A stretch of 64,000 nt of DNA from Hymenobacter sp. BT730 (GTDB taxonomy: Bacteria; Bacteroidota; Bacteroidia; Cytophagales; Hymenobacteraceae): NCBI RefSeq assembly GCF_030542105.1, contig NZ_JAUOFB010000005.1:62001-126000 (forward strand), in the 5' to 3' direction. The position numbers were made by a program, and so were the translations under genes. Position 1 is the first letter of the stretch, and every line of letters starts with the position of its first letter. This document shows positions 17,118 through 26,127 of this stretch, in pieces. The notes beneath the pieces were generated by a model. The model saw only the letters and a list, made by a program, of their open reading frames with translations. It had not been told where the DNA came from and did not search any database.

Positions 17118-18431
17118 ATGGAATTAAAAGACCTTTTTTTAACACCCATATATCTTGGGGTGTTCTATGCCATTGCCTTTGCAGTACGCCCCCGCTTTAC
17201 AAATATTTATACCAAAAAATATTTTATCCCTGCTTTATCTGTCAAATTAGCAGGGGCTGTTCTGCTCGGCGTAATTTATCAGTTCTACTACGGCGGAGGC
17301 GACACATTTAATTATTTTAATCACGTTAAAATAATACACAAAGCTTTTTCAGATTCCTTTGCAAAAGGATTTCAAATACTACTATCTCACGGCGAGTATA
17401 ATCAAAACACGGTACAATATACCGCATTCATGCCGTGGTATCGTGCCCCCACCGAGTTTTTTGTAGTAAAAATCGCCTCGGTTTTTAGTCTATTGTGTTT
17501 TAATACTTATTCAGTAATAGCACTATTATTTGCCATTACAAGCTTTGCGGGAATGTGGGCAATGTATATAACCTTTGTCCGAATTTCACCTGTTTTATAC
17601 AACAAATTAACATTACCCATTTTCTTTCTTCCCTCTGTGTTTTTTTGGGGATCCGGCCTAATGAAGGATTCGCTTTGCATAGGAGCTCTGGGCTGGACAT
17701 TTTACGGGTTTTATCACATTTTCATTGAAAAGAAAAATATTTCCAATGCCCTTGTTTTAGGTCTACTTGGAATGTATATTTTAATTTCCGTGAAAGTATA
17801 TATTTTACTTTCTTTTCTACCTCCAGCTTTGTTATGGGTTTTTAATGAAAATAATCAGCGCATAAAGTCCACTGCATTAAGATTAATACTTAAGCCATTG
17901 TTCATAGTTCTTGGGCTAGCCACGGGGTACTTAGGTGCAACTAACCTAACTGCAGGTGATGAGAAATATGATGTAAACAAAATTGGTGAACGAGCCAAGA
18001 TTAATCACGACTATCTTACATCATATGTAGAGAGTGGTTCTGCTTATGACATTGGCGAATTTGATGGGTCTTTAAATTCCACAATAAAAGTAGCGCCACA
18101 AGCAATTATTATATCTATTTTTCGCCCCTTCCTTTTTGAAGTAAGGAGCCCTATTATGCTTTTATCGGCTTTAGAATCCACCTTATTCATTTGGCTTACT
18201 ATTATGTTGTTTTACAAAACTGGATTCTTCCGAAGTTTTGCAATAGTGGCCAGTACACCAATATTGATCTTCAGTTTTCTCTTTGCTATTATTTTTGCTA
18301 TTGGCGTAGGCGTCAATAGTGGCAACTTTGGAACATTAGTAAGATACAAAATACCACTAATGCCATTTTATCTTTCAGCCTTATATATCATGCAATTTAA
18401 ATCTAATCTCAGAATACGCACTACTAAATAA
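17118..18431 (+). CDS. Polytopic membrane protein, unknown (Wzy/glycosyltransferase-like topology)
   Basis: 437-residue integral membrane protein with roughly ten hydrophobic segments and one long hydrophilic loop (residues about 285-330, GDEKYDVNKIGERAKINHDY). FFLPSVFFWGSGLMKDSL lies in the middle, a segment I have seen in uncharacterised Bacteroidota exopolysaccharide-cluster proteins. The topology resembles O-antigen polymerase (Wzy) or GT39-like enzymes, but I see no defining catalytic motif. The gene is strongly AT-rich compared with the preceding TPR gene, suggesting acquisition with the glycan locus. Function inferred only from topology and context. Confidence 0.85.
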   Translation: MELKDLFLTPIYLGVFYAIAFAVRPRFTNIYTKKYFIPALSVKLAGAVLLGVIYQFYYGGGDTFNYFNHVKIIHKAFSDSFAKGFQILLSHGEYNQNTVQYTAFMPWYRAPTEFFVVKIASVFSLLCFNTYSVIALLFAITSFAGMWAMYITFVRISPVLYNKLTLPIFFLPSVFFWGSGLMKDSLCIGALGWTFYGFYHIFIEKKNISNALVLGLLGMYILISVKVYILLSFLPPALLWVFNENNQRIKSTALRLILKPLFIVLGLATGYLGATNLTAGDEKYDVNKIGERAKINHDYLTSYVESGSAYDIGEFDGSLNSTIKVAPQAIIISIFRPFLFEVRSPIMLLSALESTLFIWLTIMLFYKTGFFRSFAIVASTPILIFSFLFAIIFAIGVGVNSGNFGTLVRYKIPLMPFYLSALYIMQFKSNLRIRTTK

Positions 18432-18792
18432 AGCCACGATTTTATATGGATTAAATTAATTTATACGATGCCACGTATTTGGCTTGCATTTCCTTAATTA
18501 TTAATTCATAAACGATTATAATGGTTGTAATACTTATCAAAGTAACGAGAATTTTTCTTACTAATAAGGTTGCTATATATTACTAGAAACACCTGTGGAA
18601 AGGTCTATTACAATCTGGCTGGTAGTGAGCAATTAGTTTAACTCTCATCATCTGCCTCTTAGTTAGGAGAAAGCAAATTATATATGCTCTCCTATGTCAG
18701 GGTTCTCGCTTAATATTTTCTACAAAAAAACACCCATTCAGGCAAGCCTGAATGGGTGTTTTTTTTGGCAGCTAGGCCAGTGCGTGCTATAA
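18432..18792. other. AT-rich intergenic region, no gene seen
   Basis: 361 bases between convergent genes. Apart from the terminator at 18724-18766 I see no open frame of note, no repeat and no promoter. The low GC continues that of the preceding membrane-protein gene. Confidence 0.6.
18724..18766. terminator. Bidirectional rho-independent terminator
   Basis: CACCCATTCAGGC at 18731-18743 pairs perfectly with 18746-18758 over a 2-base loop (AA), flanked by seven A on the left and eight T on the right. It separates the plus-strand membrane-protein gene from the minus-strand oxygenase. Confidence 0.92.
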
Positions 18793-19575
18793 CTACTTCT
18801 TAACGCGTTCAACTGCTGCTTTCAGGCCTGCCTTTAGGTTCTTAAGCAGGCCGCCTGTTCCTTCTGTATTAACATATACAGTGTTATGCTCACCAGTAAT
18901 TTCATTGGCCGGACGAGTCTTGGTGTAGTAATACACAGCCAGCGACTTACGTGTCATGCCACCAGGGGCAGCCAAAGGTTTGGGATGCCCGTGGAAGGAA
19001 ACCTCGTTGGTTTCGAAAATAACGCAGCGGTTAAAAATGGGAGCCACATTTTCTAACTGCTTTTTCTTTTTCATGTCCCAGAGCTCCAGATGGCCGTTGT
19101 ACTCATCCTTCCAGTCTTTGTTCATATACACAATGGCGTTCATGCGCCGATGGTATTTGGTGGTCTGGTGATAGTTGAAGTCAACGTGTACGTCAAGGAA
19201 AGCGCCCGTTACGGATTGGTGCAGTCCGCCCCCGAAAAGTTCATCATCCCCCATCAGCTCCGGAATACCGGTAATGTCTTCCACCATGTGAAGAAATTTC
19301 TCCCCGTTGAACTCGTCAAAAACTTGTTGTAGCAATGGGTGCTCATTGCCAAACTTGGTGAGGGCAAACTTATTTTTCTGGTTTATATATGTAGTACCAT
19401 CCCAGTTGCCGGTCGTTACGTCTGGATAAGCCTCCAAAATCTGCTCGGCGGCCTCAGGGCGGAAGAATCCGTCATATACAAGGTAGTGGAAAGGCTTTTT
19501 AGGGTCGTTCCATTGCTGTTTCAGCTCAGTAACGTGGGCTTGCAGCTTTTCGAAATCGATTAATTCCTGGCTCAT
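18793..19575 (-). CDS. 2-oxoglutarate/Fe(II) oxygenase (prolyl-hydroxylase-like)
   Basis: 260-residue protein with a P4Hc-type double-stranded beta-helix. The iron ligands are H130 and D132 in LDVHVDFN and a distal His in VSFHGHP (195 or 197); the co-substrate Arg is R209 in TRKSLAVYYY. The N-terminal FHYLVYDGFFRPEAAEQILEAYP is typical of bacterial 2OG-Fe(II) oxygenases found in exopolysaccharide clusters. The hydroxylated target is unknown. It is downstream of the glycosyltransferase array on the same strand, separated by 175 bases and preceded by its own AT-rich upstream region. It could modify a sugar or a surface protein. Confidence 0.92.
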   Translation of the reverse strand: MSQELIDFEKLQAHVTELKQQWNDPKKPFHYLVYDGFFRPEAAEQILEAYPDVTTGNWDGTTYINQKNKFALTKFGNEHPLLQQVFDEFNGEKFLHMVEDITGIPELMGDDELFGGGLHQSVTGAFLDVHVDFNYHQTTKYHRRMNAIVYMNKDWKDEYNGHLELWDMKKKKQLENVAPIFNRCVIFETNEVSFHGHPKPLAAPGGMTRKSLAVYYYTKTRPANEITGEHNTVYVNTEGTGGLLKNLKAGLKAAVERVKK

Positions 19576-19750
19576 CAGAAGGAGAATTTGGTTTGTTTAT
19601 TTTATATGGCTCCGTGGGTTGAACTCACTTCGAACCAATTGAAAACCGTAGCTAAAAGTACGATAATACCCTAACACTTGTAACGCAACACTGCCCTGAG
19701 AAGACAGGCCTCAGTTGCTTGGCCCCACATGACATTGAGTGCAAATCCGA

Positions 19751-20974
19751 TTACAGCTGAGCAAAAATATGGTCAGCGGTGGGTAGGTACTGGCTCAGCC
19801 CGCGGTACGCAATACCGGCGGCCCGGCATTTTTCCCGCAGCTCGACCTTATCCATCTGCAACAGCTGTTCTACGCGTGGGTATACGCGGGTAGCCTCAGC
19901 TTCAGTAAAGCCATTAACCACCACTCCTACATCATATTTTTCTGCAACTAAGTCATCCTCAGACACTCCAGCGCATACTAGGTACGGCAGGCCGCAGCAT
20001 AGGTATTCACCAACTTTGATAGGTGAGCGAAACTTTTGGGAAGGAAGAGAAGGCACGGCCACAACACCAAAATCGGCGGCAGAAATGTATTCTTGAACTT
20101 GCTCGTAAGGGCTACGAGTTATAGTATAGCAACTCTTTGGCAATCCTTCGGCCTGCATCAGGCCATCAATATGGGTTGGGGAGTCGGGCGAGACGATGAG
20201 AAAGTGTAGCTCAGGATTTAGCTGGTGAAAGCGGTTAAACAGAACGGCTATTTCTTGGTCATAATATATACCGCCAAACTTACCTAGATATAGAATCACC
20301 TGCTTATCAGCGGGAATATGGTACTTAGCCCGGACCCGCTGTCGGCCTTCTGGTCGGAAGAAAATTTTGGTCTCATCTACGCAGCTCGGCAACTTGTATA
20401 CTTTGGCCTTAGTACCCCATTCCTGCATTCGTTTCATCATATGCACCGTACCAGTGGAAAGGATATCTGCATTCATGCCCGATACCCGCTCCATATAGTG
20501 CAGGCCACGATAAGCCAGGCTGGTTTCGGGCCAGACGTGACAGTCCCGCATGAACTCACTATGGGGCTCATACTGGAAACCATAGTAGCGCAGTCCCAGC
20601 AACTTGGCCATAACAAAGGCAAAAGCACCGGCAATGGTACCCAGTGCCCCAATGCTGCGGGCTCCAGGGCTGATGCGGAGCTTAAGCACCAGAAAAAAGC
20701 CGCTCAGCAAGTCATAGGCTTTTTTTAACAGTTTAAAGCGGCCGGAATGCCACTTCAATGGGTGCCACTCAATATTATCTGCGGCTAGATAGGCCCGCAT
20801 TTGGGCGGCCTGCTCTTCATTTAAGGCGTATTCTTCCTGCTCGTAGGTAATCAGATGCAGGCGAATATCTGGTTGCTGACGGCCAGCATGCTGCATAAAA
20901 GGCAGCATATTAGCTTTAAACAACGGGTCATTACAGCTATTATAAACGTACGCTATTACGTGGCGGAGCTTCAT
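19751..20974 (-). CDS. Glycosyltransferase, GT4-like
   Basis: 407-residue GT-B fold protein. The C-terminal half shows the donor-binding half of group-1 transferases: VILYLGKFGGIYYDQEI, then YISAADFGVVAVPSLPSQKFRSPIKVGEYLCCGLPYLV, with the EX7E-type region partly degenerate. The N-terminal half is the acceptor domain. The start ATG overlaps the TAA of the preceding GT4 gene by one base (TAATG at 20972-20976 on the minus strand), which indicates tight co-translation. It contributes one sugar to the surface polysaccharide; donor and acceptor are not predictable. Confidence 0.9.
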   Translation of the reverse strand: MKLRHVIAYVYNSCNDPLFKANMLPFMQHAGRQQPDIRLHLITYEQEEYALNEEQAAQMRAYLAADNIEWHPLKWHSGRFKLLKKAYDLLSGFFLVLKLRISPGARSIGALGTIAGAFAFVMAKLLGLRYYGFQYEPHSEFMRDCHVWPETSLAYRGLHYMERVSGMNADILSTGTVHMMKRMQEWGTKAKVYKLPSCVDETKIFFRPEGRQRVRAKYHIPADKQVILYLGKFGGIYYDQEIAVLFNRFHQLNPELHFLIVSPDSPTHIDGLMQAEGLPKSCYTITRSPYEQVQEYISAADFGVVAVPSLPSQKFRSPIKVGEYLCCGLPYLVCAGVSEDDLVAEKYDVGVVVNGFTEAEATRVYPRVEQLLQMDKVELREKCRAAGIAYRGLSQYLPTADHIFAQL

Positions 20975-22224
20975 TATTTGGATGATTCGTTAAGCAAGGC
21001 TTCCCATTGCTGCATGATTTTGGTGGGCGCGAAATCCTGCACCCGGGAATATGCTTGCGCCGCATAGTACGTGGCCTGAGCGGAATCGGCTAACATATGC
21101 GTCAGGGTAGCTGCCCACACCGGCGCTACTTGCTCTAGCTTGTCTTCAGCCAGTAAGGGCAGCAGCACACCAAACTCGGCCCACTCGGGCGCAGAAGCAT
21201 ACTGTGTAGCTGGCGTTTGGGGCGCCAGAATTTCCCGGGGCCCAGTAGGACAGTCGGTAGAGGCTACCGGCACACCACAGGCCATAGCCTCACACAGAGC
21301 CATCGGAAAGCCTTCGGTGGCTGAGCATAGTAGCGAAACGCTGGCCCGGGCAATGTACTGAAAGGGGTTGCTTTGGAAGCCGAAGAAGTAGACGTCGAAG
21401 TCAGAGGTTAATGGCTGATTGTCCCATACCTGCCAACTACGTAAGCCCAGTTCCTGACAACGGTGTATTACGTCGGCACGCATAGGCCCGTCACCGAGCA
21501 AAGCCAACTTGGGTGCTTTCTGGCCTTGGGCACGAAGGGCATGCAGCACATCAATGAGGGCTTTCTGGTTTTTTTCCCGGGCCAAGCGACCAGCTGTAAT
21601 TAGAATGGGGTGATTAGCAAAGAGCTCTTGGGTAGAAGCAGGTAGCTGCTCCTGGCTGCGACGACGGATGCCTTCTACGTCGAAGAAATTATTGATGGTC
21701 ACTACTTTTGCTGGCGCCAAACCAAATGTATCGATAAGCTCCTGGCGCAGGTCCCGGCTTACTGGCACTATGTAGTCAGCGGATCGATAAAGCCAAGGCA
21801 TGAGCACACGTCGGCGTAGCCAGCCTAGTACTCCGCGGATGTTCGGGTCATGGCGCTTCGAGTTGTGAATGCACAGCAGCACCTTTTCCGAACCTTTGCT
21901 TAACAAGTTCAGATAGTCAGCACCTTCCAGATGGCTGATACATACGTCAATCTGGTGCTCCCGTTTCAGCTCTTTTACCCGCTTAATCCGTTTAATGAAG
22001 GTATTAAGCTTGCCCAGAATGCCCGAGCCAGCCGGCACGTCAAGTCCTATCAGCGTATTTTGGGAAGGAAAAGCTACTTCCCTATCACCTTCAAAAACAC
22101 ACTCAATTACCCGATGATGCCGAGCCAGTTCCTGCCCATGATCATGAAAAACCCGCTCGGCCCCCCCATAACTAAGTTGTGGTATGAGCAGCAGTATATT
22201 CTTGCGTGGAGAAGGGACATTCAT
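20974..22224 (-). CDS. Glycosyltransferase, GT4 (group 1)
   Basis: 416-residue GT-B glycosyltransferase. The N-terminal glycine-rich LLIPQLSYGGAERVFHDHGQELA is the classic group-1 signature (GGAER). The C-terminal donor domain has LITAGRLAREKNQKALIDVLHAL and ATEGFPMALCEAMACGVPVASTDCPTGPREIL, which contains the EX7E motif. It is a cytoplasmic enzyme at the membrane, adding a hexose or deoxyhexose from a nucleotide sugar to a lipid-linked acceptor. It lies 15 nt downstream of the GT2 gene and overlaps the next gene by one base, inside one long minus-strand unit. Confidence 0.94.
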   Translation of the reverse strand: MNVPSPRKNILLLIPQLSYGGAERVFHDHGQELARHHRVIECVFEGDREVAFPSQNTLIGLDVPAGSGILGKLNTFIKRIKRVKELKREHQIDVCISHLEGADYLNLLSKGSEKVLLCIHNSKRHDPNIRGVLGWLRRRVLMPWLYRSADYIVPVSRDLRQELIDTFGLAPAKVVTINNFFDVEGIRRRSQEQLPASTQELFANHPILITAGRLAREKNQKALIDVLHALRAQGQKAPKLALLGDGPMRADVIHRCQELGLRSWQVWDNQPLTSDFDVYFFGFQSNPFQYIARASVSLLCSATEGFPMALCEAMACGVPVASTDCPTGPREILAPQTPATQYASAPEWAEFGVLLPLLAEDKLEQVAPVWAATLTHMLADSAQATYYAAQAYSRVQDFAPTKIMQQWEALLNESSK

Positions 22225-22239
22225 GCGGAAAAGACAAAG

Positions 22240-23259
22240 CTAGCGGCGCTTTAAATGGCGCAGCACAAAATTTTTAGCCGCAAATTTAGCGAATAAGCGG
22301 GGGGGCAGTTTGTAGTACCTGGCTAAGGGCTGGCTATAGTACTCCCTCCAGGAGTTGTAACTTCTGTCTGGGTTGAGGTAACAAGTAAGGAACCACCGCT
22401 CCGCCACTGCCCGCAACATTGCCGCCGAATCAGCAAAACCGCTTTGCTGATTACTAGTATGGATTTTCCAGAGCCACTCGTGTACCTCAGCCAGGGTAAT
22501 ATCACCCAGATGGAAAGGATGATGAGAAATGGTATTGTGCAAGTGGAGTTCCCGAGCCGAATACGGTACGCCAAAGGTTTTTAACAGTCGCTCCCGAATT
22601 TCATTAGCTACCCGTAGCCGCTCATCATATATAGCGGGCCGCACACTATGGGCTAGCACACGGTACTGCACCAAGGCCTCTGGTAGGTTAGCAATGGTAA
22701 GTAGGGGCAAATAGCGTCCAAAGAAGTCATAGTCTTCCGTCTGACGCAACTGTTCATTATAGTGCAAGCCTCTACTCTGCCATAAGCTACTACGCAACAT
22801 AACTGAAGGATTGCCGATAGTCATATTAAATACCATCATGGCCCGGGCATCGGCGGGTTGGGGAGGGTATTTAAATAGCATCTGACCTGCCCCAAAACAC
22901 TGTACCCAACTGCCGACAATATCTATTTCTGGATGCGCATCCAAAAAAGCCACTTGTTTTGCTAGTCGCTCAGGGTGGCACAGGTCGTCGCCATCCATCT
23001 TAGCCACCAGGTCGCCTTTTACCAGGGTCATACCGAAGTTATCGGAACCAGCCCGACCTAGGTTTACAGGGTTGGTATAAAGTCGGATCCGCGGGTCGTT
23101 CAGAGCCTGAATGCGCTCGGCCGTCCGGTCCGTTGACCGGTCATTGACAATTACAATTTCAAAATCCTGAAACGTCTGATTGAGCAGACTTTGCAATGTC
23201 TCCTGTATGTAGGCTTCAACGTTATATACCGGTACTAGGACCGAAACCCGGGGCGACAT
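22240..23259 (-). CDS. Glycosyltransferase, GT2 family
   Basis: 339-residue GT-A glycosyltransferase. The N-terminal SVLVPVYNVEAYIQETLQSLLNQTFQDFEIVIVND and the metal-binding motif DGDD at 89-92 define family 2. HNTISHHPFHLGDITLAEV marks a variable acceptor-binding C-terminal part. No membrane helix is evident, so it is cytoplasmic. It sits 37 nt downstream of the DUF1919 gene and 15 nt upstream of a GT4 gene. Confidence 0.94.
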   Translation of the reverse strand: MSPRVSVLVPVYNVEAYIQETLQSLLNQTFQDFEIVIVNDRSTDRTAERIQALNDPRIRLYTNPVNLGRAGSDNFGMTLVKGDLVAKMDGDDLCHPERLAKQVAFLDAHPEIDIVGSWVQCFGAGQMLFKYPPQPADARAMMVFNMTIGNPSVMLRSSLWQSRGLHYNEQLRQTEDYDFFGRYLPLLTIANLPEALVQYRVLAHSVRPAIYDERLRVANEIRERLLKTFGVPYSARELHLHNTISHHPFHLGDITLAEVHEWLWKIHTSNQQSGFADSAAMLRAVAERWFLTCYLNPDRSYNSWREYYSQPLARYYKLPPRLFAKFAAKNFVLRHLKRR

Positions 23260-23296
23260 AGGCAGAATAAATCAGGGGAAAAGGGCTGCAGATGAG

Positions 23297-23938
23297 TTAA
23301 GCAGATTTTTGCTCAACCCACGCCAGTAAATCGAAATACGATAAGGAACGACGGAACAGTTCCATACCATTGGTGGTATAGTCGGGCACCACCACGCCGG
23401 CAGCTAATCCGGCAATAGGCTTTTTCAGGAGCAGCAATTGTTGATATGGCAGCGCAGTAAATTCGCGTACCAACTCAGGCGTAGCGAAGTCTTTACTACC
23501 ATCAAACTTCACTCGTAAATTATCCCAGTTTATGCGCGCTACACGGCGCAGCCACTTTTCAGCAGCTTCTTCCGGTGTGTGGTAGTGCAAAAATTGAATC
23601 TCTACTTTGTCGCCAAGCGAAGCAATGGGAAATGGGTGCTTATGGGTCTTTTGCAGATCATTAATAATTTCATAGCGTGACTTTTCTAAGAATACTAAGG
23701 GCAGGCTCAAATAGTATTTAGGGTTACGCAATAGTTCAATGTAACACGGGGCCATTAGCATCAGGCCAATAAAAGGCGTGTTGAAAGGCAGTTCAAAGTG
23801 TTTGTAAACCTCCGCGCCCCAGCAGTCGTTGGAAATTACCGTAAAGTCGCGGTTGCGAAGTTGCTGCTGTTCCCGAAGGCGGCGCCTTTGGTACATAGCC
23901 TCATTAATTTTACTGCGTACGCGGTTAAGAAGTGACAT
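23297..23938 (-). CDS. DUF1919 protein, exopolysaccharide-cluster family
   Basis: 213-residue protein of the DUF1919 family, found in surface-polysaccharide clusters. The family signature DFTVISNDCWGAEVYKHFELPFNTPFIGL is at residues 30-58, and the conserved KVEIQFLHYHTPEEAAEKW is in the middle. Some members are suspected to transfer a sugar or phospho-sugar group, but the reaction is not established. It has no membrane segment. It lies between two GT2 genes in the same direction with spacers of 15 and 37 nt. I recognise the family but not the chemistry. Confidence 0.9.
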   Translation of the reverse strand: MSLLNRVRSKINEAMYQRRRLREQQQLRNRDFTVISNDCWGAEVYKHFELPFNTPFIGLMLMAPCYIELLRNPKYYLSLPLVFLEKSRYEIINDLQKTHKHPFPIASLGDKVEIQFLHYHTPEEAAEKWLRRVARINWDNLRVKFDGSKDFATPELVREFTALPYQQLLLLKKPIAGLAAGVVVPDYTTNGMELFRRSLSYFDLLAWVEQKSA

Positions 23939-23953
23939 ATAAACCTCTTTGGG

Positions 23954-24997
23954 TTAATTAGTTTCTGACAGCCGCTGTTGCAGAGCACGCACTGCACAGA
24001 AAAGCCGTTTTGCTTCCCCCCAATTTGCCAGGGAGACCCGGAAGTTTTGCAGCAACCGAAGTGCTTCGAATTCCGCTATTTCGCCTTCTTTTGGAGGATG
24101 CTGCCAAACTATCATTACCTGGCCTGCTCGATGAGCCAGCTCTTTAGTCAGCCACAAAAGCCTCTTGGCATACAGAAAATTAAAACCAGCATCGCTCAGG
24201 TTAGGATGCCTGGTGACAAAGTAATACACGATACTGATCAATAAAGCAGAAGGTGCACCAGGACCAATCCGTAGTAGATATTCCCAGGTCAGCCGGTTCC
24301 GATACATATAGTGCCTGAATCGTAACCGCTCGTCATACCATAGTTTGTAGCCTGCCAGCCGCAGCGCTTCTCCAAGTTCGATATCTTCTCCTCCTGCCAG
24401 TATTTTGCCGCGCTTCACTTGGGTCAGAAAATGAAAGCCATGTGCTTGTAGCTTTAGCCAAGCGGAGCGGCGCACTACGGAGCCGGCACCATATACAAAT
24501 CCATCTTTGTCCGGATATGGACCACTTATACCACGGTTTTGCGGTCCAATAGCATATACGGCCTGCACTTCTTTGAACCAATCAGGTGGCGGCACTTCGA
24601 AGAAGCCTTCGGCGCAAGCACCAAGAACCCCGATTTCAGGGTTAGCCTGCATTATCTCAAAAGCCATCTGGGTATAATCTGGTGCAAGCAGATTGTCATC
24701 ATCTACTATTGCAACAGCTTCATAACGGGCTACATCCAAGCCTCGCTTTAAGGCATGCTCCTTGCCCGCTTTAGGCTCATCAAGTACCCGAAAAGGCACA
24801 TTCACGGGAAGCAGCTCTTGCCCTAAACGCATAGCTACAGCCAAGGTATCATCATTGGAAGCATTACTAATTAATAGTACCTCCCATAGTACATGTTGTT
24901 CTACCCTCTGCGCTGCCACAGATCGAAACACATTGGCTATTCGATCAGCACCATTATGCGTACAAATGAGTAGTGTTACTCCTTCCAGAGGATGCAT
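23954..24997 (-). CDS. Glycosyltransferase, GT2 family
   Basis: 347-residue GT-A enzyme. The N-terminal GVTLLICTHNGADRIANVFRSVAAQ opens the nucleotide-binding fold; the metal motif is DDD at 99-101 in AIVDDDNLLAPDY. GEDIELGEALRLAGYKLWYDERLRF supplies the ED catalytic-base region typical of chain-elongating members. Spacing to the DUF1919 gene is 15 nt. Upstream, a 136-nt AT-rich spacer separates it from the next GT2 gene, so a second promoter is possible there, though I see none. Confidence 0.94.
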   Translation of the reverse strand: MHPLEGVTLLICTHNGADRIANVFRSVAAQRVEQHVLWEVLLISNASNDDTLAVAMRLGQELLPVNVPFRVLDEPKAGKEHALKRGLDVARYEAVAIVDDDNLLAPDYTQMAFEIMQANPEIGVLGACAEGFFEVPPPDWFKEVQAVYAIGPQNRGISGPYPDKDGFVYGAGSVVRRSAWLKLQAHGFHFLTQVKRGKILAGGEDIELGEALRLAGYKLWYDERLRFRHYMYRNRLTWEYLLRIGPGAPSALLISIVYYFVTRHPNLSDAGFNFLYAKRLLWLTKELAHRAGQVMIVWQHPPKEGEIAEFEALRLLQNFRVSLANWGEAKRLFCAVRALQQRLSETN

Positions 24998-25133
24998 GCA
25001 GTAAAATATTATACAAGCTTTTTTGGCAATACATAGAATATATTTATCTCAACAATTATTTACAAATAATATTTTCCATTCTACACATATCACACTTTAC
25101 TCTATTACTTAGCTCTATTTTTATTTTGCTCGT

Positions 25134-26075
25134 TTATTTAACCCGGCGTAAAACAGGCAGAGACAATAATATTAAATTTTTTATTTCGCTCATATTTGGA
25201 AACTCACCAACAGAGAACTTACAGTATAGTGATTTAACGAAATAGTTCCGCGCTTTTTTATACTGTTTATTTCCGGCCATTATACCGGCCAGAATGTTAT
25301 AATTATCACTCTGTTTTAGAGTTAAATTACGGTGGTATTTCTGCTGCAGCTCCTCATCCAAGTACTGACACATTTTTCCCAGGCGCAAAAGGAACTGTTC
25401 TTGCTTGCCTGACCGAGTAACACCATTAGAATGCACTCGGTAAACACTCATGAGGTCCGACAAGTAACCTATACGCCCTTTGGTAGCCAAAAGGGCGAAA
25501 AGTGGTAAATCTACAACCACTGATTTATGGACCCAACTAGGCAGAGTAGGCAACACACCATTTCGGTACATTACAGATGCAGTTGCAATAAACCAACCGC
25601 TGGTAATATCATTTAAGCTGTATTCTGGCTTCTCATTCTGGTTCATTAAATGAGCTTGCCGAGCCGGATCATTTTCATATACCACTTCGGCATTATGAAA
25701 ACACATAGTAAATTCAGGATTCGCCTCCATAAAATCTACCTGCTTTTGAAGCTTGTGCATACTGGTCCAGTAGTCATCCCCTTCAATAATAGCAACGTAT
25801 TTGCCATGTGAGGCCTTCATCGCACGCTCAAAATTGCGTGACACCCCTAGGTTAGTATCATTCGATAGCAGACGAATTACCTCAGGGTGTTTTTGCAGAT
25901 AATCAGTCAGAATTGTGGGTGTCTGATCTATAGAACAATCATCGGCAATTACTATCTCAATCGAAAAATTGACATTCTGAGCCAGAATGCTGTCTAGCGC
26001 CTGCGCTACATATTTTTCGTGGTTGTAAGTCACAACCATCACACTTACCAAGGGGGTACTTGAATATTTCAGCAT
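25134..26075 (-). CDS. Glycosyltransferase, GT2 family
   Basis: 313-residue GT-A glycosyltransferase. SVMVVTYNHEKYVAQALDSI and the metal-binding EGDDYW at 98-103 identify family 2. It is closely related to the next gene upstream (26128-27039): both share a YNHE start, a DDCS/EDCS segment and EGDD[YF]W, so they are probable paralogues. The ATG at 26075 (MLKYSST) is chosen over a TTG at 26093. The gene is AT-rich. The C-terminus ends in a basic stretch (LPVLRRVK). Confidence 0.93.
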   Translation of the reverse strand: MLKYSSTPLVSVMVVTYNHEKYVAQALDSILAQNVNFSIEIVIADDCSIDQTPTILTDYLQKHPEVIRLLSNDTNLGVSRNFERAMKASHGKYVAIIEGDDYWTSMHKLQKQVDFMEANPEFTMCFHNAEVVYENDPARQAHLMNQNEKPEYSLNDITSGWFIATASVMYRNGVLPTLPSWVHKSVVVDLPLFALLATKGRIGYLSDLMSVYRVHSNGVTRSGKQEQFLLRLGKMCQYLDEELQQKYHRNLTLKQSDNYNILAGIMAGNKQYKKARNYFVKSLYCKFSVGEFPNMSEIKNLILLSLPVLRRVK

Positions 26076-26127
26076 AGGCCGAAGGAGAGTCAAAGAGAAC
26101 TCAGATCATTCTAGAAAAATGAACTGA

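Noticed and set aside
18432-18792. Small RNA or hidden gene in the 361-base AT-rich gap
   Set aside because: Only the bidirectional terminator is supported; no promoter or conserved structure is visible.
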